A stretch of 64,000 bases of DNA from Runella rosea (GCF_003325355.1 NZ_CP030850.1:1922001-1986000); one strand, 5' to 3'; shown: positions 35,114 to 44,741, counted from the first letter of the stretch. Made by a program: numbers and translations. Notes: generated by a model not told the origin, from the sequence alone.

Positions 35114-38100
35114 TTAGTGAATAATGAATTTTCCCGTGGCCGTTTTTTCTCCAATCCTGCACCGGTATAGGTACGCCCCAGAAGCAGGCGGGTCTATCCA
35201 ATACAATTCGTTTTCACCCAGCTGAGCATCAAATTTCAACTCTCTGACCTTTTTCCCTTCCTCGGAATATATCGTCAAAACGCCTTCTGCTGCTCCACTC
35301 AATTTATACACAAACCGGGCATAATCACTTGATGGATTTGGCGCTACCATGATGTTCAGTCGCTCTTGCACCTCCTCAATGCGGAATTGAATACGGTAGG
35401 GAATTCCCGCCCCATTTCCATTCACATCCCTTGCCTGTGCCAATAATTCATATTTCCCAGCCGCCAATACGCCTGGCTTGAACAGAACAGATAGATTTTG
35501 GAGTGTTTTCAACTCATATACACCATTGGTCAGCAATTTGAACGCACAGGAGTCGCAGGTTTTGAGATATAGTTGCACCAAAGTGGTGTCTAATTCCAGC
35601 GGGTTATCGTCAAAAAGCAAAACGCTAAAAACAGGTGTTGAAGACACAAGTGCCCCATTCTGAATCACTTTTCCATCAACGGTCACCTCCATGACTGGAT
35701 TAAGACGGTCATTTGCGGTGTTGGCGGGATAGCGCGTCAACTGTTCCAACTGCGTCCAATTCAGCGTCAATTGAGCTTCGTTATTCTGCTTGTTTAATTC
35801 TTCAATCTGCTGTGCCGCATCAAGCAATACTTTTATATTATTGAAACCAGTATTCTTTTTAATGCTCAACAACAGCGTGTCTTTCTGAGTCGGTGCCTTT
35901 GCCGAAAACGTTTTGGTGGAAACTGTGCCGTTGGTTTCGGTTAGAGTGAGTCTGACGCTAAAACTTTTTATTTGTTCATCCACTTTTCCTGCATTGGTGA
36001 TGATAACGCCTACCTGCACCGAATCTGACTGAGAAAACAATTTTTGGCTTTGAACAAACAGCCCTTTCGGTTCAACGGCATAATCGGGCTTATTGATTTT
36101 AAATAATACCACCGCTGGATCGCCCAAAAGTATGAGCTGATGCACATTGGCAATGTCAAATTCGTTCTCTTTGGTGGTAGCAATGGTGTTACTCACTTTC
36201 TGCAAAATTTCACCGATTGGCTTCCCCAAGGTTGCTTCCTGGTCAAACATTGCCGAATAAAGTTCTTTCAGGTAATGCGCCGAAATGGAAGGATAACTCC
36301 AAAAAGAATTGGATAGCACGCCAATTGAGCCCTTTTGGGGCGTCAAGAGCCAATCAGCCGCTAAGGTTTCGTACCGATAAAAGACATTCCCCACGCCGCA
36401 GCCATTGAAATACATGAAGGGATACCGACCTTTATTGGCCAATTGGGTAGCGGGGTCGGAGGCGTAGCCAATGTTGACGTCGGGCACCGTAGGCGACGCA
36501 TGCCCCATAAACGTAATCATACCCAGGCCCTTATTGACTTGGTCGGCAATGGAAAGATTCTCCACTGGCTCATTGGTACGTTTTGTGTATACTTCCACCT
36601 TGCCACCCAAAGATGATTTTTCCACAAATGGCTCCAATGCGCCCAAAATTCCTTTTAGTTGCTGTATTTCTTCCGTTGATTTACCGCCGCTCAGGTGTAG
36701 GATTTTTTTGGCATTTAGGGTCGGCGGCGCTTTCTCAAATTCCTTTACTTTATTCAAATACGACAATACCTGCTCATTAATAGAAGCGCTTATACGACCC
36801 GTTCTGAACGCAGGCGTATTTTGGTTTGCACCACCCAACCCCGCCGATAACAACACATCCGAACCTGGATAACCAAAAGTAGGAACAAAATCACGGTCTT
36901 GCCAAGTTTTAAGAACATCAGGAAAGCTGACCCCATTGCCGACGAGCAACAGGTAACGGTCTTTTTTACCCGTCTGAAGTTGATAATTGAGAAAATTCCG
37001 AATGCCCAACGGCCCGCGCTCACCATAATTAAATTGATCATAGAGCTGCTCAATATTAGCGACCACTACTTGACGCGCTCCTCCTTCGGCTGATTTGCGG
37101 TAATCGGCATAGGCTTGGGAGGCGCTTTCGAGTCCTTTATGGGTAATGATAACGTAATCAGCCCCCGCTGGGTAAGGAGTAAAGTTTACCTTTTTAAAAG
37201 ATTCACCAGATTGAGCGGCCGTTGTTACAAACAATGTTCGGGCCTGTGCAGTGCCCAGCACAACGGTTTGCCAACGACCATCAGTCCATTTGCTTTCCAG
37301 CGCACGCGGATTCATGGGTTGTGTTACATCGTAAACAATAGGGGTAACAGATAAAGGAATCCCTTCAATGGCTACCGTCGACTGGTTGGCAGGATTGGGT
37401 ACCAAATAAAAATATTTTGAAACATGGCCGTTCATTTCAATCCGCTGAGGATAAACGACTTCGTATTTCGTAAGAGAGTAGAACTCATACTGATTGTTCA
37501 AGTCTGATTTCATTCTGAGCGTGAACGTATCCCTAGCGTCTAGCTCGTTTTCAGCCACCGTAGTTTTGATAGATTGGTGATTGAATCCGAAAAAATCAAG
37601 GGTTGCAAATGTATGTTGACCCACCGAGACATGGATCAAGTGAAACGATTCATAACGGCCGTTCAACAAGGCGGTGAGTTGAATAGGATAACTAGAAGAG
37701 GTAACCCGATTGGTGAGCGCAATCATTACCTGTGCCAACGAATCGCGTCGAATCATTTTGCCCGTCCATCCTTCACCTTTCTCGTAATAGCTTTGCTGTA
37801 AAAACGGCACCAAGCCATTGTTATTATTGAACGACCATTCGTCACTGTACTGTTTTACTTCTCGTTCCAAGTGGAAGGCTTCGGGAGCGGCAGCAGTGGC
37901 CTGATACCCAAATTCTTCCATTCGTTTCCCTTTATTATTAGGAACAATAGTCAAGAAATAGGCGCTTTCGTCAGTGTAAAGGCTCCCTGTCGTTGGTGGG
38001 CGGGCCGAGTAAGGTCGGTAAACCAAACTGTCTTGAATACCCGTGTTCCCCTGAGAGAAAAATTCGATGTAACTACTTTCCGTTAACTTACCATTAGTAA

Positions 38101-38353
38101 CGCCAGTTACCCGAACCGCAACTTCTTCGCCTCGATAAAATAAGAACAACTGGTCTACCAATGCGGACGCGACTGGAAAACCCGCTTTACGCAATTGGTC
38201 AACACTGATTCGGTATACGCCTTCTTTCCTTAAGGAAATTTTGAAGTAGGGCTGTTCATATTTAATCCAGTCATTGGTGTAAAGCTCCTGCCCCATTGAC
38301 TGCTGTATGCCTATCCCCAGAAAAAAAGCCAGGATAAATATTCTCATATTCAC
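35114..38353 (-). CDS. C25-family T9SS sortase-like peptidase (PorU/PorU2 type)
   Basis: A 1079-aa exported protein with a signal peptide (MNMRIFILAFFLGIGIQQSMGQ). A gingipain-type C25 peptidase domain shows the catalytic pair: His near residue 617 in ITFMGHAS and Cys near 652 in YFNGCGVGNVF. The C-terminus is a T9SS sorting domain (APNPSSDYARFVYK ending with TGKFIIH). PorU is the cell-surface sortase that cuts such sorting signals and attaches cargo to anionic LPS. The architecture fits PorU or its paralogue PorU2; I cannot separate the two without a search, so no symbol is given. PorK/PorP components lie 33 kb away, so the T9SS genes are split. Confidence 0.82.
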   Translation of the reverse strand: MNMRIFILAFFLGIGIQQSMGQELYTNDWIKYEQPYFKISLRKEGVYRISVDQLRKAGFPVASALVDQLFLFYRGEEVAVRVTGVTNGKLTESSYIEFFSQGNTGIQDSLVYRPYSARPPTTGSLYTDESAYFLTIVPNNKGKRMEEFGYQATAAAPEAFHLEREVKQYSDEWSFNNNNGLVPFLQQSYYEKGEGWTGKMIRRDSLAQVMIALTNRVTSSSYPIQLTALLNGRYESFHLIHVSVGQHTFATLDFFGFNHQSIKTTVAENELDARDTFTLRMKSDLNNQYEFYSLTKYEVVYPQRIEMNGHVSKYFYLVPNPANQSTVAIEGIPLSVTPIVYDVTQPMNPRALESKWTDGRWQTVVLGTAQARTLFVTTAAQSGESFKKVNFTPYPAGADYVIITHKGLESASQAYADYRKSAEGGARQVVVANIEQLYDQFNYGERGPLGIRNFLNYQLQTGKKDRYLLLVGNGVSFPDVLKTWQDRDFVPTFGYPGSDVLLSAGLGGANQNTPAFRTGRISASINEQVLSYLNKVKEFEKAPPTLNAKKILHLSGGKSTEEIQQLKGILGALEPFVEKSSLGGKVEVYTKRTNEPVENLSIADQVNKGLGMITFMGHASPTVPDVNIGYASDPATQLANKGRYPFMYFNGCGVGNVFYRYETLAADWLLTPQKGSIGVLSNSFWSYPSISAHYLKELYSAMFDQEATLGKPIGEILQKVSNTIATTKENEFDIANVHQLILLGDPAVVLFKINKPDYAVEPKGLFVQSQKLFSQSDSVQVGVIITNAGKVDEQIKSFSVRLTLTETNGTVSTKTFSAKAPTQKDTLLLSIKKNTGFNNIKVLLDAAQQIEELNKQNNEAQLTLNWTQLEQLTRYPANTANDRLNPVMEVTVDGKVIQNGALVSSTPVFSVLLFDDNPLELDTTLVQLYLKTCDSCAFKLLTNGVYELKTLQNLSVLFKPGVLAAGKYELLAQARDVNGNGAGIPYRIQFRIEEVQERLNIMVAPNPSSDYARFVYKLSGAAEGVLTIYSEEGKKVRELKFDAQLGENELYWIDPPASGAYLYRCRIGEKTATGKFIIH

Positions 38354-38465
38354 TTTTCTCCAATCGTTCTTTGATATTGAGGCAAGTTAACAATATATGC
38401 CTATTTACGGCAATAAATGACGCATATTGCTCCACAATCAAGTACAATTTAGAGACTCAGCAATC

Positions 38466-39362
38466 CTATCCTTCGGCGGAGGCCACCTGTTGTTTTACCC
38501 ACTTTTTTAAAAGATTAAAATTGCGAGGTCGGCGCATTTTTAGGATATTCACGGCTTTGATCAGGCGAATACAATCCTCAAAATGGCGCTGTAATGCCGC
38601 TCCCTCCAGCAGTCGGGGTGGCAAAGGAAAGTGGCGAAACAATTCAATCGGACTTTCAATCAGTTTTAGCTTACCTACTTTTTGGGAATAAGGGCGTTGT
38701 AAAATGATAATTTGATGGAGAGGAACGAGTGCGGTAGGAAAAACGGATAAAGGCTGCTGATACAAAAATTTATTATGCCCCTCAAAGGCTGGTTGTAAAA
38801 GGTTTTTATCAAACCCCAGATTGTCTACCGCACTTTCCCAAATCTTTACCTGTGGAAACCCCGGAAGTACAAAAGGCTGGCCAACGGCATCAAACCAGAT
38901 CGCGGTAAGGTCATCACTCAAAATAGCGTGTTCCTGTTGTGCAAATGCCGACAAAGTTGTTGACTTTCCCGCACCTGGGCGGCCAATAAATACGGTGGCC
39001 TTTGCACCTACCTGCACTGCGCTTCCGTGTAACAAAAAAAGATTCCGCTGAAACAACACCATTCCCAGGGCTTCGCTCAGGGTAAAAAGTCTGAATACAT
39101 CTTCATCATCCGTCAATTTTTCATATTCCAGTACCTTTCCGCCAGTCATTTTAAAATTAGCCAGTTCTGGCCAATGAAGAAATATACACGACTCATTTTC
39201 ACCAAATTGAGCGCGGACTCCTTTTCTATAAATCAAGGTTTGATACAATTTTGGCAATGTGAACTGCGCTTCTTTCAACACAATATCTGCCTTTCCTTTT
39301 GCCGCAGGTAACTGAAGATCTATATCTGAATCAATGGTCAAATCATACGCCCGAAAAAGCAT
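38466..39362 (-). CDS. HprK-like kinase of a lasso-peptide cluster
   Basis: A 298-aa HPr-kinase/PEPCK-like P-loop protein. Key blocks are Walker A FIGRPGAGKSTTLSAFA, then ILSDDLTAIWFD, and a later VPLHQIIILQRP. HprK homologues in lasso clusters phosphorylate or otherwise modify the peptide; they are distinct from the HPr kinase of sugar regulation. The ATG at 39362 (MLFRAYDLTIDSDI) begins the family's usual N-terminus; an upstream ATG at 39401 adds 13 residues. The same strand carries B2, B1 and a small RRE-like gene upstream. Confidence 0.78.
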   Translation of the reverse strand: MLFRAYDLTIDSDIDLQLPAAKGKADIVLKEAQFTLPKLYQTLIYRKGVRAQFGENESCIFLHWPELANFKMTGGKVLEYEKLTDDEDVFRLFTLSEALGMVLFQRNLFLLHGSAVQVGAKATVFIGRPGAGKSTTLSAFAQQEHAILSDDLTAIWFDAVGQPFVLPGFPQVKIWESAVDNLGFDKNLLQPAFEGHNKFLYQQPLSVFPTALVPLHQIIILQRPYSQKVGKLKLIESPIELFRHFPLPPRLLEGAALQRHFEDCIRLIKAVNILKMRRPRNFNLLKKWVKQQVASAEG

Positions 39363-39463
39363 TCTGCAATTGGTTTGTAACGAGTAAAAAATGGATCGCA
39401 AGTTAGGAATAAATCTAGACGCACCTTATACTTCACCCTTTCAATTTGTGTTGATAATTGTGT

Positions 39464-39898
39464 TTAATTCCAATCCCACAGCGGGACATAACTTACGTTT
39501 GGCACGTCGCCAATGACAATTTTTCCTTCTTTTTCAATCCACGCATGTGCACTGAATTGTTGCACGGGATTAGCCACACCGATTTTCAAAACAAAGCCGT
39601 CATCGCCCTGTAAAAAAAATTTCACCGCCAATGCTTGAGGAAGGCACAATATAGACATCGGAAGCGCTGAGCTAACTACACCTACGCTCCAAACCAACTG
39701 TTTTATGTAAGATATTGGGTAGTTTTTGGCAGAGGCGTTTGCAATGCAATGCGCGTAAACAGTTTTGAAACTTTTGAAAGACAACAGCTTCAGGCCTAGT
39801 TTTATCAGAAATATAACGACTGTTACCTGAAGCAGAAGCCACTTATCCGAGCTCGGAAGAGCAAGCCATTTTTTAAAGCGTCTCCACCAGTTTTTCAT
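39464..39898 (-). CDS. Lasso peptide leader peptidase (B2, transglutaminase-like)
   Basis: Cysteine protease that removes the leader from the lasso precursor. At 144 aa it is the size of B2 proteins. The triad is present: Cys85 in ILCLPQALAV, His118 in SAHAWIE, Asp131 in IGDVPNV. Hydrophobic N-terminal helices precede it, as is common in this family. The start overlaps the end of the B1 gene by 26 bp. It lies between the kinase and B1 genes on the same strand. Confidence 0.9.
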   Translation of the reverse strand: MKNWWRRFKKWLALPSSDKWLLLQVTVVIFLIKLGLKLLSFKSFKTVYAHCIANASAKNYPISYIKQLVWSVGVVSSALPMSILCLPQALAVKFFLQGDDGFVLKIGVANPVQQFSAHAWIEKEGKIVIGDVPNVSYVPLWDWN

Positions 39899-40154
39899 CG
39901 ATCAATTGCATTAAGAGCGTCTTGATATCATGCTCACAGGTAGCCTCCTCTACCTCAAATTCTTCCAAGATAGCGTTTTTAAGTTCAGCAAGTGTTGAAG
40001 GCTTTTGTTGAAGTTGTTCCCATATAAAGGTTCCTACCTCATTAAGATCATAATAAATACCCGCATCATGATTCAAGATAATGGTCTCATTGTCAAGGCT
40101 AGAAGATACCTGCCGGGGGGAAAGCTTAAAGGTTTGATTTACATCAAAATTCAT
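39873..40154 (-). CDS. PqqD-like RRE, lasso B1
   Basis: A 93-aa RiPP recognition element of the PqqD fold, the B1 protein that binds the lasso leader (YxxPxL motif) and delivers it to B2. Recognisable parts are the N-terminal beta segment ETIILNHDAGIYYDLNEVGTFIWEQL and the helix-rich STLAELKNAILEEFEVEEATCEHDIKTLL. I start at ATG 40154; an in-frame ATG at 40175 would add seven residues. The stop overlaps the B2 start, indicating coupled translation. Confidence 0.88.
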   Translation of the reverse strand: MNFDVNQTFKLSPRQVSSSLDNETIILNHDAGIYYDLNEVGTFIWEQLQQKPSTLAELKNAILEEFEVEEATCEHDIKTLLMQLIDEKLVETL

Positions 40155-40272
40155 GACGATGGATAATTGCGGCAATATGCCCGTTTAAATATGAAATAGA
40201 AAAGTATAAAATTAAAGCAAAACTTCTGATAAACACAGCTCCTCTTTGTGATTTCTCGAATTCTTTGAAGCT

Positions 40273-40485
40273 TTAAGCCTCTTTCTGAATCAAAATGTTA
40301 TTTAGATATAACATCAAAAGATAGTCTTTCTGAAAGTCGATGCCGAAGGGAATAAATAAGGAAGATAAGCTGTGATAAGTACGAGTTCCGTCAAATTTTT
40401 CAACTAATTTATGGATCAATGGGGAAACAACCACGTGGGTATCAGAAGATAAATAAAGTGCGTTGCGCCATTCCTTCCAATTCAT
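40273..40485 (-). CDS. Small RRE/PqqD-like protein, unassigned
   Basis: A 70-aa protein just upstream of B1 on the same strand. The pattern SPLIHKLVEKFDGTRTYHSLSSLF, then a hydrophobic helix and LYLNNILIQ, resembles the winged-helix core of PqqD/RRE proteins (the DGTRT turn is typical). It is shorter than B1 and lacks its N-terminal strand pair, so this is an inference. It could be a second leader-binding protein or a remnant. The context is the lasso cluster. Confidence 0.45.
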   Translation of the reverse strand: MNWKEWRNALYLSSDTHVVVSPLIHKLVEKFDGTRTYHSLSSLFIPFGIDFQKDYLLMLYLNNILIQKEA

Positions 40486-40642
40486 CCGCTACAGGTTTAT
40501 CGTCAAAGTAAATAATACCGCAAATTCCACTCATTAATCATAACATTTAAGGAAAGATTCAAATCTGAGTAAAATTAATTCCAAATTCAACTTTCTTTCT
40601 TTTTTTACTGTTACCCACAAACAGATCATCCCTTTTCGTAAC

Positions 40643-42406
40643 ATGAACGAAGAAAAAAAAAGCGGAAAAATATTTGACTGGCCCACCCTTCGCCGTCTTT
40701 ACACCTTCATTAAGCCTTACCAAAAACAATTTTATTTCCTCATTGCCATCATTTTACTGAGTGCGTCTCTAGCGCCATTAAGCCCGTTATTGATTCGCTA
40801 TACCATTGATAATCAAATAGCAACGGGTGATTACAACGGACTCGTAGTCATGCTTTTGGTCATGATTGGCATTTTGTTGGTACAAGCGGTGATTCAGTTT
40901 GCCAATACTTATTTGGCGGGCTGGCTGGGCCAAAATATCATCCGTGATATCCGGGTGCAGTTGTACGAAAAAATCCTTGGTCTTCGCCTAAAATTCTTCG
41001 ATAATACGCCCATTGGCCGGTTGGTCACGCGGACGGTCTCCGACGTTGAAACCCTCTCCGACGTGTTCAGCGACGGTATGGCCGCCGTGGCGGGCGATAT
41101 TTTGCAGTTAATCTTAATCATCGGGGTGATGTTTTACACCGATTGGCGCCTATCGCTCATTAGTCTTGCTACAGTGCCCTTCATGCTGATAAGCACGTAT
41201 ATCTTTAAAGAAAAAATCAAGGATTCGTTCAACGAAGTGCGCACGGCGGTCTCCAACCTTAACTCATTTGTGCAAGAGCACCTTACGGGGATGAACATTG
41301 TGCAGATTTTCAGCGCCGAAAAAACTGAATACCGTAAATTCAAGCAAATAAACACCGTTCACCGCGACGCCAACATCCGTTCGATTTGGTATTATTCGGT
41401 CTATTATCCCGTTGCCGACGTCATTGCCGCCGCCGCAACGGGTTTAGTGGTGTGGTATGGAGCCCGCGAAATCATGCATTACAATGCCACCTTTGGTACG
41501 GTAACGGCATTTATTATCTTTATTGGCCTGTTTTTCAGACCAATACGAATGCTGGCCGACCGTTTCAATACCCTCCAGATGGGAATTGTAAGTACTGACC
41601 GAATCCTAAAACTTTTGGACAGCGACGATTTTACAGTCAACAACGGTACTTATACCCCCGAAACCCTACGCGGAGAGGTCTCTTTCAAAAACGTTTGGTT
41701 TGCTTATAACGAAGAAGAGTACGTCTTGAAGGATATATCATTTGAGGTCAAAGAAGGGGAAACCATCGCTTTTGTGGGGGCAACTGGCGCGGGAAAATCA
41801 TCGGTCATTAATTTGCTGAGCCGTTTTTATGACATCAATAAAGGTGAGATTTTAGTGGATGGCACCGAAATTCACAATTACGAACTGGGCGCATTGCGCC
41901 AAAATATCGGCGTAGTGTTGCAAGACGTATTCTTATTTTCAGACACCATTCACAACAACATTACGCTAGGCAATACGTCCATCAGTCGGGCGCGCATCAT
42001 CGAGGCCGCGCAGTTGGTGGGAGCGCACGAGTTCATCGAGCGCCTTCCCGATGGCTATGATTACAATGTCATGGAGCGCGGCGCTACGCTTTCGGTGGGG
42101 CAACGTCAATTAATCTCCTTCGTTCGGGCTTTAGTTCATGACCCAAAAATCATTGTATTGGACGAAGCAACGTCGTCGGTCGATACCGAAACCGAAGAGT
42201 TGATTCAGAATGCCATTGAAAAACTGATGAAAGGCCGCACCGCCATCGTGATTGCGCACCGGTTGAGCACCATCCAGAAAGCGAGCCAAATCATTGTGCT
42301 CGACAAGGGCGAAATTCAGGAAAAAGGAACCCATGACGAACTCCTAGAGCGAGGCGGATTCTACGCTAATTTGTACAGAATGCAGTATAAAGAAGTCATT
42401 TCCTAA
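40643..42406 (+). CDS. ABC transporter (ATP-binding/permease, MsbA-like)
   Basis: A 587-aa half-transporter: six membrane helices over residues 1 to about 320, then an ATPase domain. ATPase motifs are Walker A GATGAGKSS, signature LSVGQRQ and Walker B IIVLDEATSSVD. It sits inside the lasso-peptide region but on the opposite strand to A, C, B1 and B2. It may be the lasso D exporter or a housekeeping MsbA-type lipid/drug exporter that was already there; sequence alone does not decide. The generic call is safe. Confidence 0.9.
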   Translation: MNEEKKSGKIFDWPTLRRLYTFIKPYQKQFYFLIAIILLSASLAPLSPLLIRYTIDNQIATGDYNGLVVMLLVMIGILLVQAVIQFANTYLAGWLGQNIIRDIRVQLYEKILGLRLKFFDNTPIGRLVTRTVSDVETLSDVFSDGMAAVAGDILQLILIIGVMFYTDWRLSLISLATVPFMLISTYIFKEKIKDSFNEVRTAVSNLNSFVQEHLTGMNIVQIFSAEKTEYRKFKQINTVHRDANIRSIWYYSVYYPVADVIAAAATGLVVWYGAREIMHYNATFGTVTAFIIFIGLFFRPIRMLADRFNTLQMGIVSTDRILKLLDSDDFTVNNGTYTPETLRGEVSFKNVWFAYNEEEYVLKDISFEVKEGETIAFVGATGAGKSSVINLLSRFYDINKGEILVDGTEIHNYELGALRQNIGVVLQDVFLFSDTIHNNITLGNTSISRARIIEAAQLVGAHEFIERLPDGYDYNVMERGATLSVGQRQLISFVRALVHDPKIIVLDEATSSVDTETEELIQNAIEKLMKGRTAIVIAHRLSTIQKASQIIVLDKGEIQEKGTHDELLERGGFYANLYRMQYKEVIS

Positions 42407-42424
42407 TCAAAAAGAGGTAAATCC

Positions 42425-42476
42425 CAAAAAGAACAGGCCGGAGAATATTCCATTTTAATGGATAACCCTCTGGCCT
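42425..42476 (-). terminator. Likely terminator for the lasso precursor transcript
   Basis: AGGCCGGAG (42435-42443) pairs with CTCTGGCCT (42468-42476) with one mismatch. Inside the loop a second perfect stem TCCATT/AATGGA is seen. On the minus strand the structure is followed by TTCTTTTT, fitting a terminator about 90 bp past the lasso precursor. On the plus strand no T-run follows, so it is weaker as an ABC transporter terminator. Confidence 0.55.
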
Positions 42477-42565
42477 AAGTTCACTCCGTGATTCAGGACA
42501 TGCATTAATAGTAGAGTAGAGTATGCTTAAACAGTTATCGTTAAAAGCGCGTTACTTCTAGCTAA

Positions 42566-42685
42566 TTAGACACCCATTCCATTTTTCGAAGCTTGTGCAT
42601 CTCCTCCGGCGCTGCCCATGGCGCGGGTAAGGGTAGCAACTTTACCAACTACTTTCAGTTTCGGTGCGCGATACTTCTTTTTCAT
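42566..42685 (-). CDS. Lasso peptide precursor (A)
   Basis: A 39-aa precursor beginning MKKKYRAPKLKVVGK. The leader matches the RRE-recognition rule for lasso peptides exactly: Tyr5-x2-Pro8-x-Leu10-x3-Gly14-x5-Thr20. Thr20 is the conserved penultimate leader residue, so cleavage after Arg21 gives an 18-residue core, AMGSAGGDAQASKNGMGV. Asp8 of that core is correctly placed for an 8-membered Ala1-Asp8 macrolactam ring, leaving a 10-residue loop and tail. The C gene lies directly upstream and its 3' end overlaps this start by 44 bp. B1, B2 and the kinase gene follow further on, on the same strand. The core is unlike lasso peptides I know. Ring size and processing are predictions from the rule, not data. 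Confidence 0.8.
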   Translation of the reverse strand: MKKKYRAPKLKVVGKVATLTRAMGSAGGDAQASKNGMGV

Positions 42686-44741
42686 AAGGGTTTTCTTTAT
42701 AAGTTGAATAAAAATTGATAAGATATATGCTTCTGAATAGATGCCAAATGAGTTTACTTTTAAATTCTTCGGGATAGTCATTCGATTTGCAAATTTCTAT
42801 ACGTTTTAGAAATTCTTTCTCGTTTATCCAAATACGAAGAATCGGATGCTGCTCAGCAGCGCTTTTATAATACTCTTCAAATGAAGGAGTTGCCGTCAAG
42901 AGGGTCTGATGAATTAAAGGCTCAAAATTGACTTTCACCGCCCGAAGCCGGACGGACTCAGGCATTATCCCCTTCATAGCTTCCCGAATCGTGCCCCTTC
43001 GTTTGCCTTCATTGAAGTTGAGCGTAGTGGGCAACAACAATGACAGCTCAATGAGCCGGCGATCTAGAAACGGATGCGCTACTTTGAAGCCATGGTGAGC
43101 GCCTACATGGGCAAATATGTCGCAGAATTTTGTCATTCCTTCCGAAAAAATCTGCTGATAATGCGGCAACAGATGTTCTGGTATTCCCGCATTATTTTCA
43201 GCACCCTTCATCTGGCGACTCACTTCAGGATGGTCAAGGGTGTATTTTTGAAGCCCTGGCCCCAAAATAGTATAGTTAGGATTGGCTTTAAGTCGGCCAA
43301 GAGCGGTAATAGCAGGCCAAGCAACCTCAACCCTGAATTTTCCCGCTTCAAACAACGACTTCCAATTACCACGGCGGGTCAAAATCCCTTTTACGTTTCC
43401 CCATCTACGCTCGGCAATGCTATCTCTGAGTTCAGACTCCAATAAAATACCTTTGTAAAAAGTCTTGATTTTTTGCGGAGACCAGGCGTTGATTCGTTTG
43501 GAAAAATTAAAATTAACGGCGTACTGCGCAAATTCCTCGAATTTTTCTTCAAAAACCTCCCATTGTCCTTTTTTAAGAGGTTCCCATAATACATCCATGC
43601 CATAATCCACCACAATATCGCCCTCGTGGCCCGTCAGCAATACCCGACAGCCTTCTTTCTGCACGCCCTTCATCCAGCCAGCCTGCGCGGGGGGAGTTAC
43701 CACAAACGCACTGGGAGCATCTGTCATGTAAGCTACCTCAGTGGTAGTTTTATAATAATCGTAATCGTTTATTTTGACATAATGATGCCGAAAACCACCC
43801 TCCGCCAACACCGCTTCGGCGTAAGGCTTTTCATCACATTCGGGCAGTTCTACATCCATGTGAAATGTATGCAATTCTTTCCCTTCTGCTTGCAAAATAT
43901 CTCTCGCCACACAACTCACAGAGGATGAATCTAAACCTCCACTGAGGTGGGCCGCAATCGGGAATGCAGTACGGGTCCGACACCTAACGGATTCAATAAA
44001 CGTTTTGCGAAATTCCTGTATGAAGTCCTCGTCTGTTTTTAAATGGCTAAAACGCTCCAAACGCAAATCCCAATAAAATTTCTGAGAAAATTGCTCCGCC
44101 GAAACCGTCAGAAAATGGGCGGGTTTAACGCTCTTAATAGATTGAAAGTATGTACCATCAACATAGCTTCTGAAATCGCTGAGCCTTGAAAGGTGGGCCG
44201 CGATTTTAAGCTCATCCAAATCTTGCGGAACAAAATCAAGCGCTAGGAGTCCTTTAATTTCGGACGCAAACGCAAAGACCTTGCCCGGTAAATGATAATA
44301 ATACAGGGGCCTCGCTCCTATGTGGTCTCGCGCGCAGAACAAACGGTTTTGGTGAGTATCCCAAATGGCAAAGACAAAATCTCCAATCAGACGATCGGCG
44401 CATTCTTCACCCCATTGCTCATAAGCCGCTAGAATGAGTTCACTGTCAGGAATAAAGGCTTTGGTTTCTTCAGGAATTTGTAATTCTTCAAGCAACTGTA
44501 CGCGGTTGTCTATACGAGCATCCGCGACGATAATTTTCCCCTTTGCACTTTCCAGTGGCTGACGCTCATAGACCGATTCTGGTGAGATGTGCAGGTACAT
44601 TGAAATCATCCCTGCGGGACCTTTGAGGTACATATTCATACCATCCAATGCCAGATGTCGTAATGAGTGTTTCATCATTTCTACATCCGAAAGTTGAACG
44701 TCTGAACCATCGAATTTTAATATCCCCAAAAGACCACTCAT
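42642..44741 (-). CDS. Asparagine-synthetase-like lasso cyclase (C)
   Basis: A 699-aa AsnB-like enzyme that adenylates the ring Asp/Glu and closes the macrolactam. The N-terminal amidotransferase-like domain begins MSGLLGI, without the catalytic Cys2 of real asparagine synthetases, which is expected for a lasso cyclase. The PP-loop motif SGGLDSSSVSC lies near residue 267, and VAHPFLDRRLIELSL is in the C-terminal part. The protein extends past the usual end into the precursor ORF, overlapping it by 44 bp in another frame. Its start is 213 bp from the LuxR gene's end on the same strand. Confidence 0.85.
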   Translation of the reverse strand: MSGLLGILKFDGSDVQLSDVEMMKHSLRHLALDGMNMYLKGPAGMISMYLHISPESVYERQPLESAKGKIIVADARIDNRVQLLEELQIPEETKAFIPDSELILAAYEQWGEECADRLIGDFVFAIWDTHQNRLFCARDHIGARPLYYYHLPGKVFAFASEIKGLLALDFVPQDLDELKIAAHLSRLSDFRSYVDGTYFQSIKSVKPAHFLTVSAEQFSQKFYWDLRLERFSHLKTDEDFIQEFRKTFIESVRCRTRTAFPIAAHLSGGLDSSSVSCVARDILQAEGKELHTFHMDVELPECDEKPYAEAVLAEGGFRHHYVKINDYDYYKTTTEVAYMTDAPSAFVVTPPAQAGWMKGVQKEGCRVLLTGHEGDIVVDYGMDVLWEPLKKGQWEVFEEKFEEFAQYAVNFNFSKRINAWSPQKIKTFYKGILLESELRDSIAERRWGNVKGILTRRGNWKSLFEAGKFRVEVAWPAITALGRLKANPNYTILGPGLQKYTLDHPEVSRQMKGAENNAGIPEHLLPHYQQIFSEGMTKFCDIFAHVGAHHGFKVAHPFLDRRLIELSLLLPTTLNFNEGKRRGTIREAMKGIMPESVRLRAVKVNFEPLIHQTLLTATPSFEEYYKSAAEQHPILRIWINEKEFLKRIEICKSNDYPEEFKSKLIWHLFRSIYLINFYSTYKENPYEKEVSRTETESSW

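Noticed and set aside
40643..42406. Certain assignment of the ABC transporter as the lasso exporter
   Set aside because: It is on the other strand and resembles general MsbA-type exporters; context alone is not enough.
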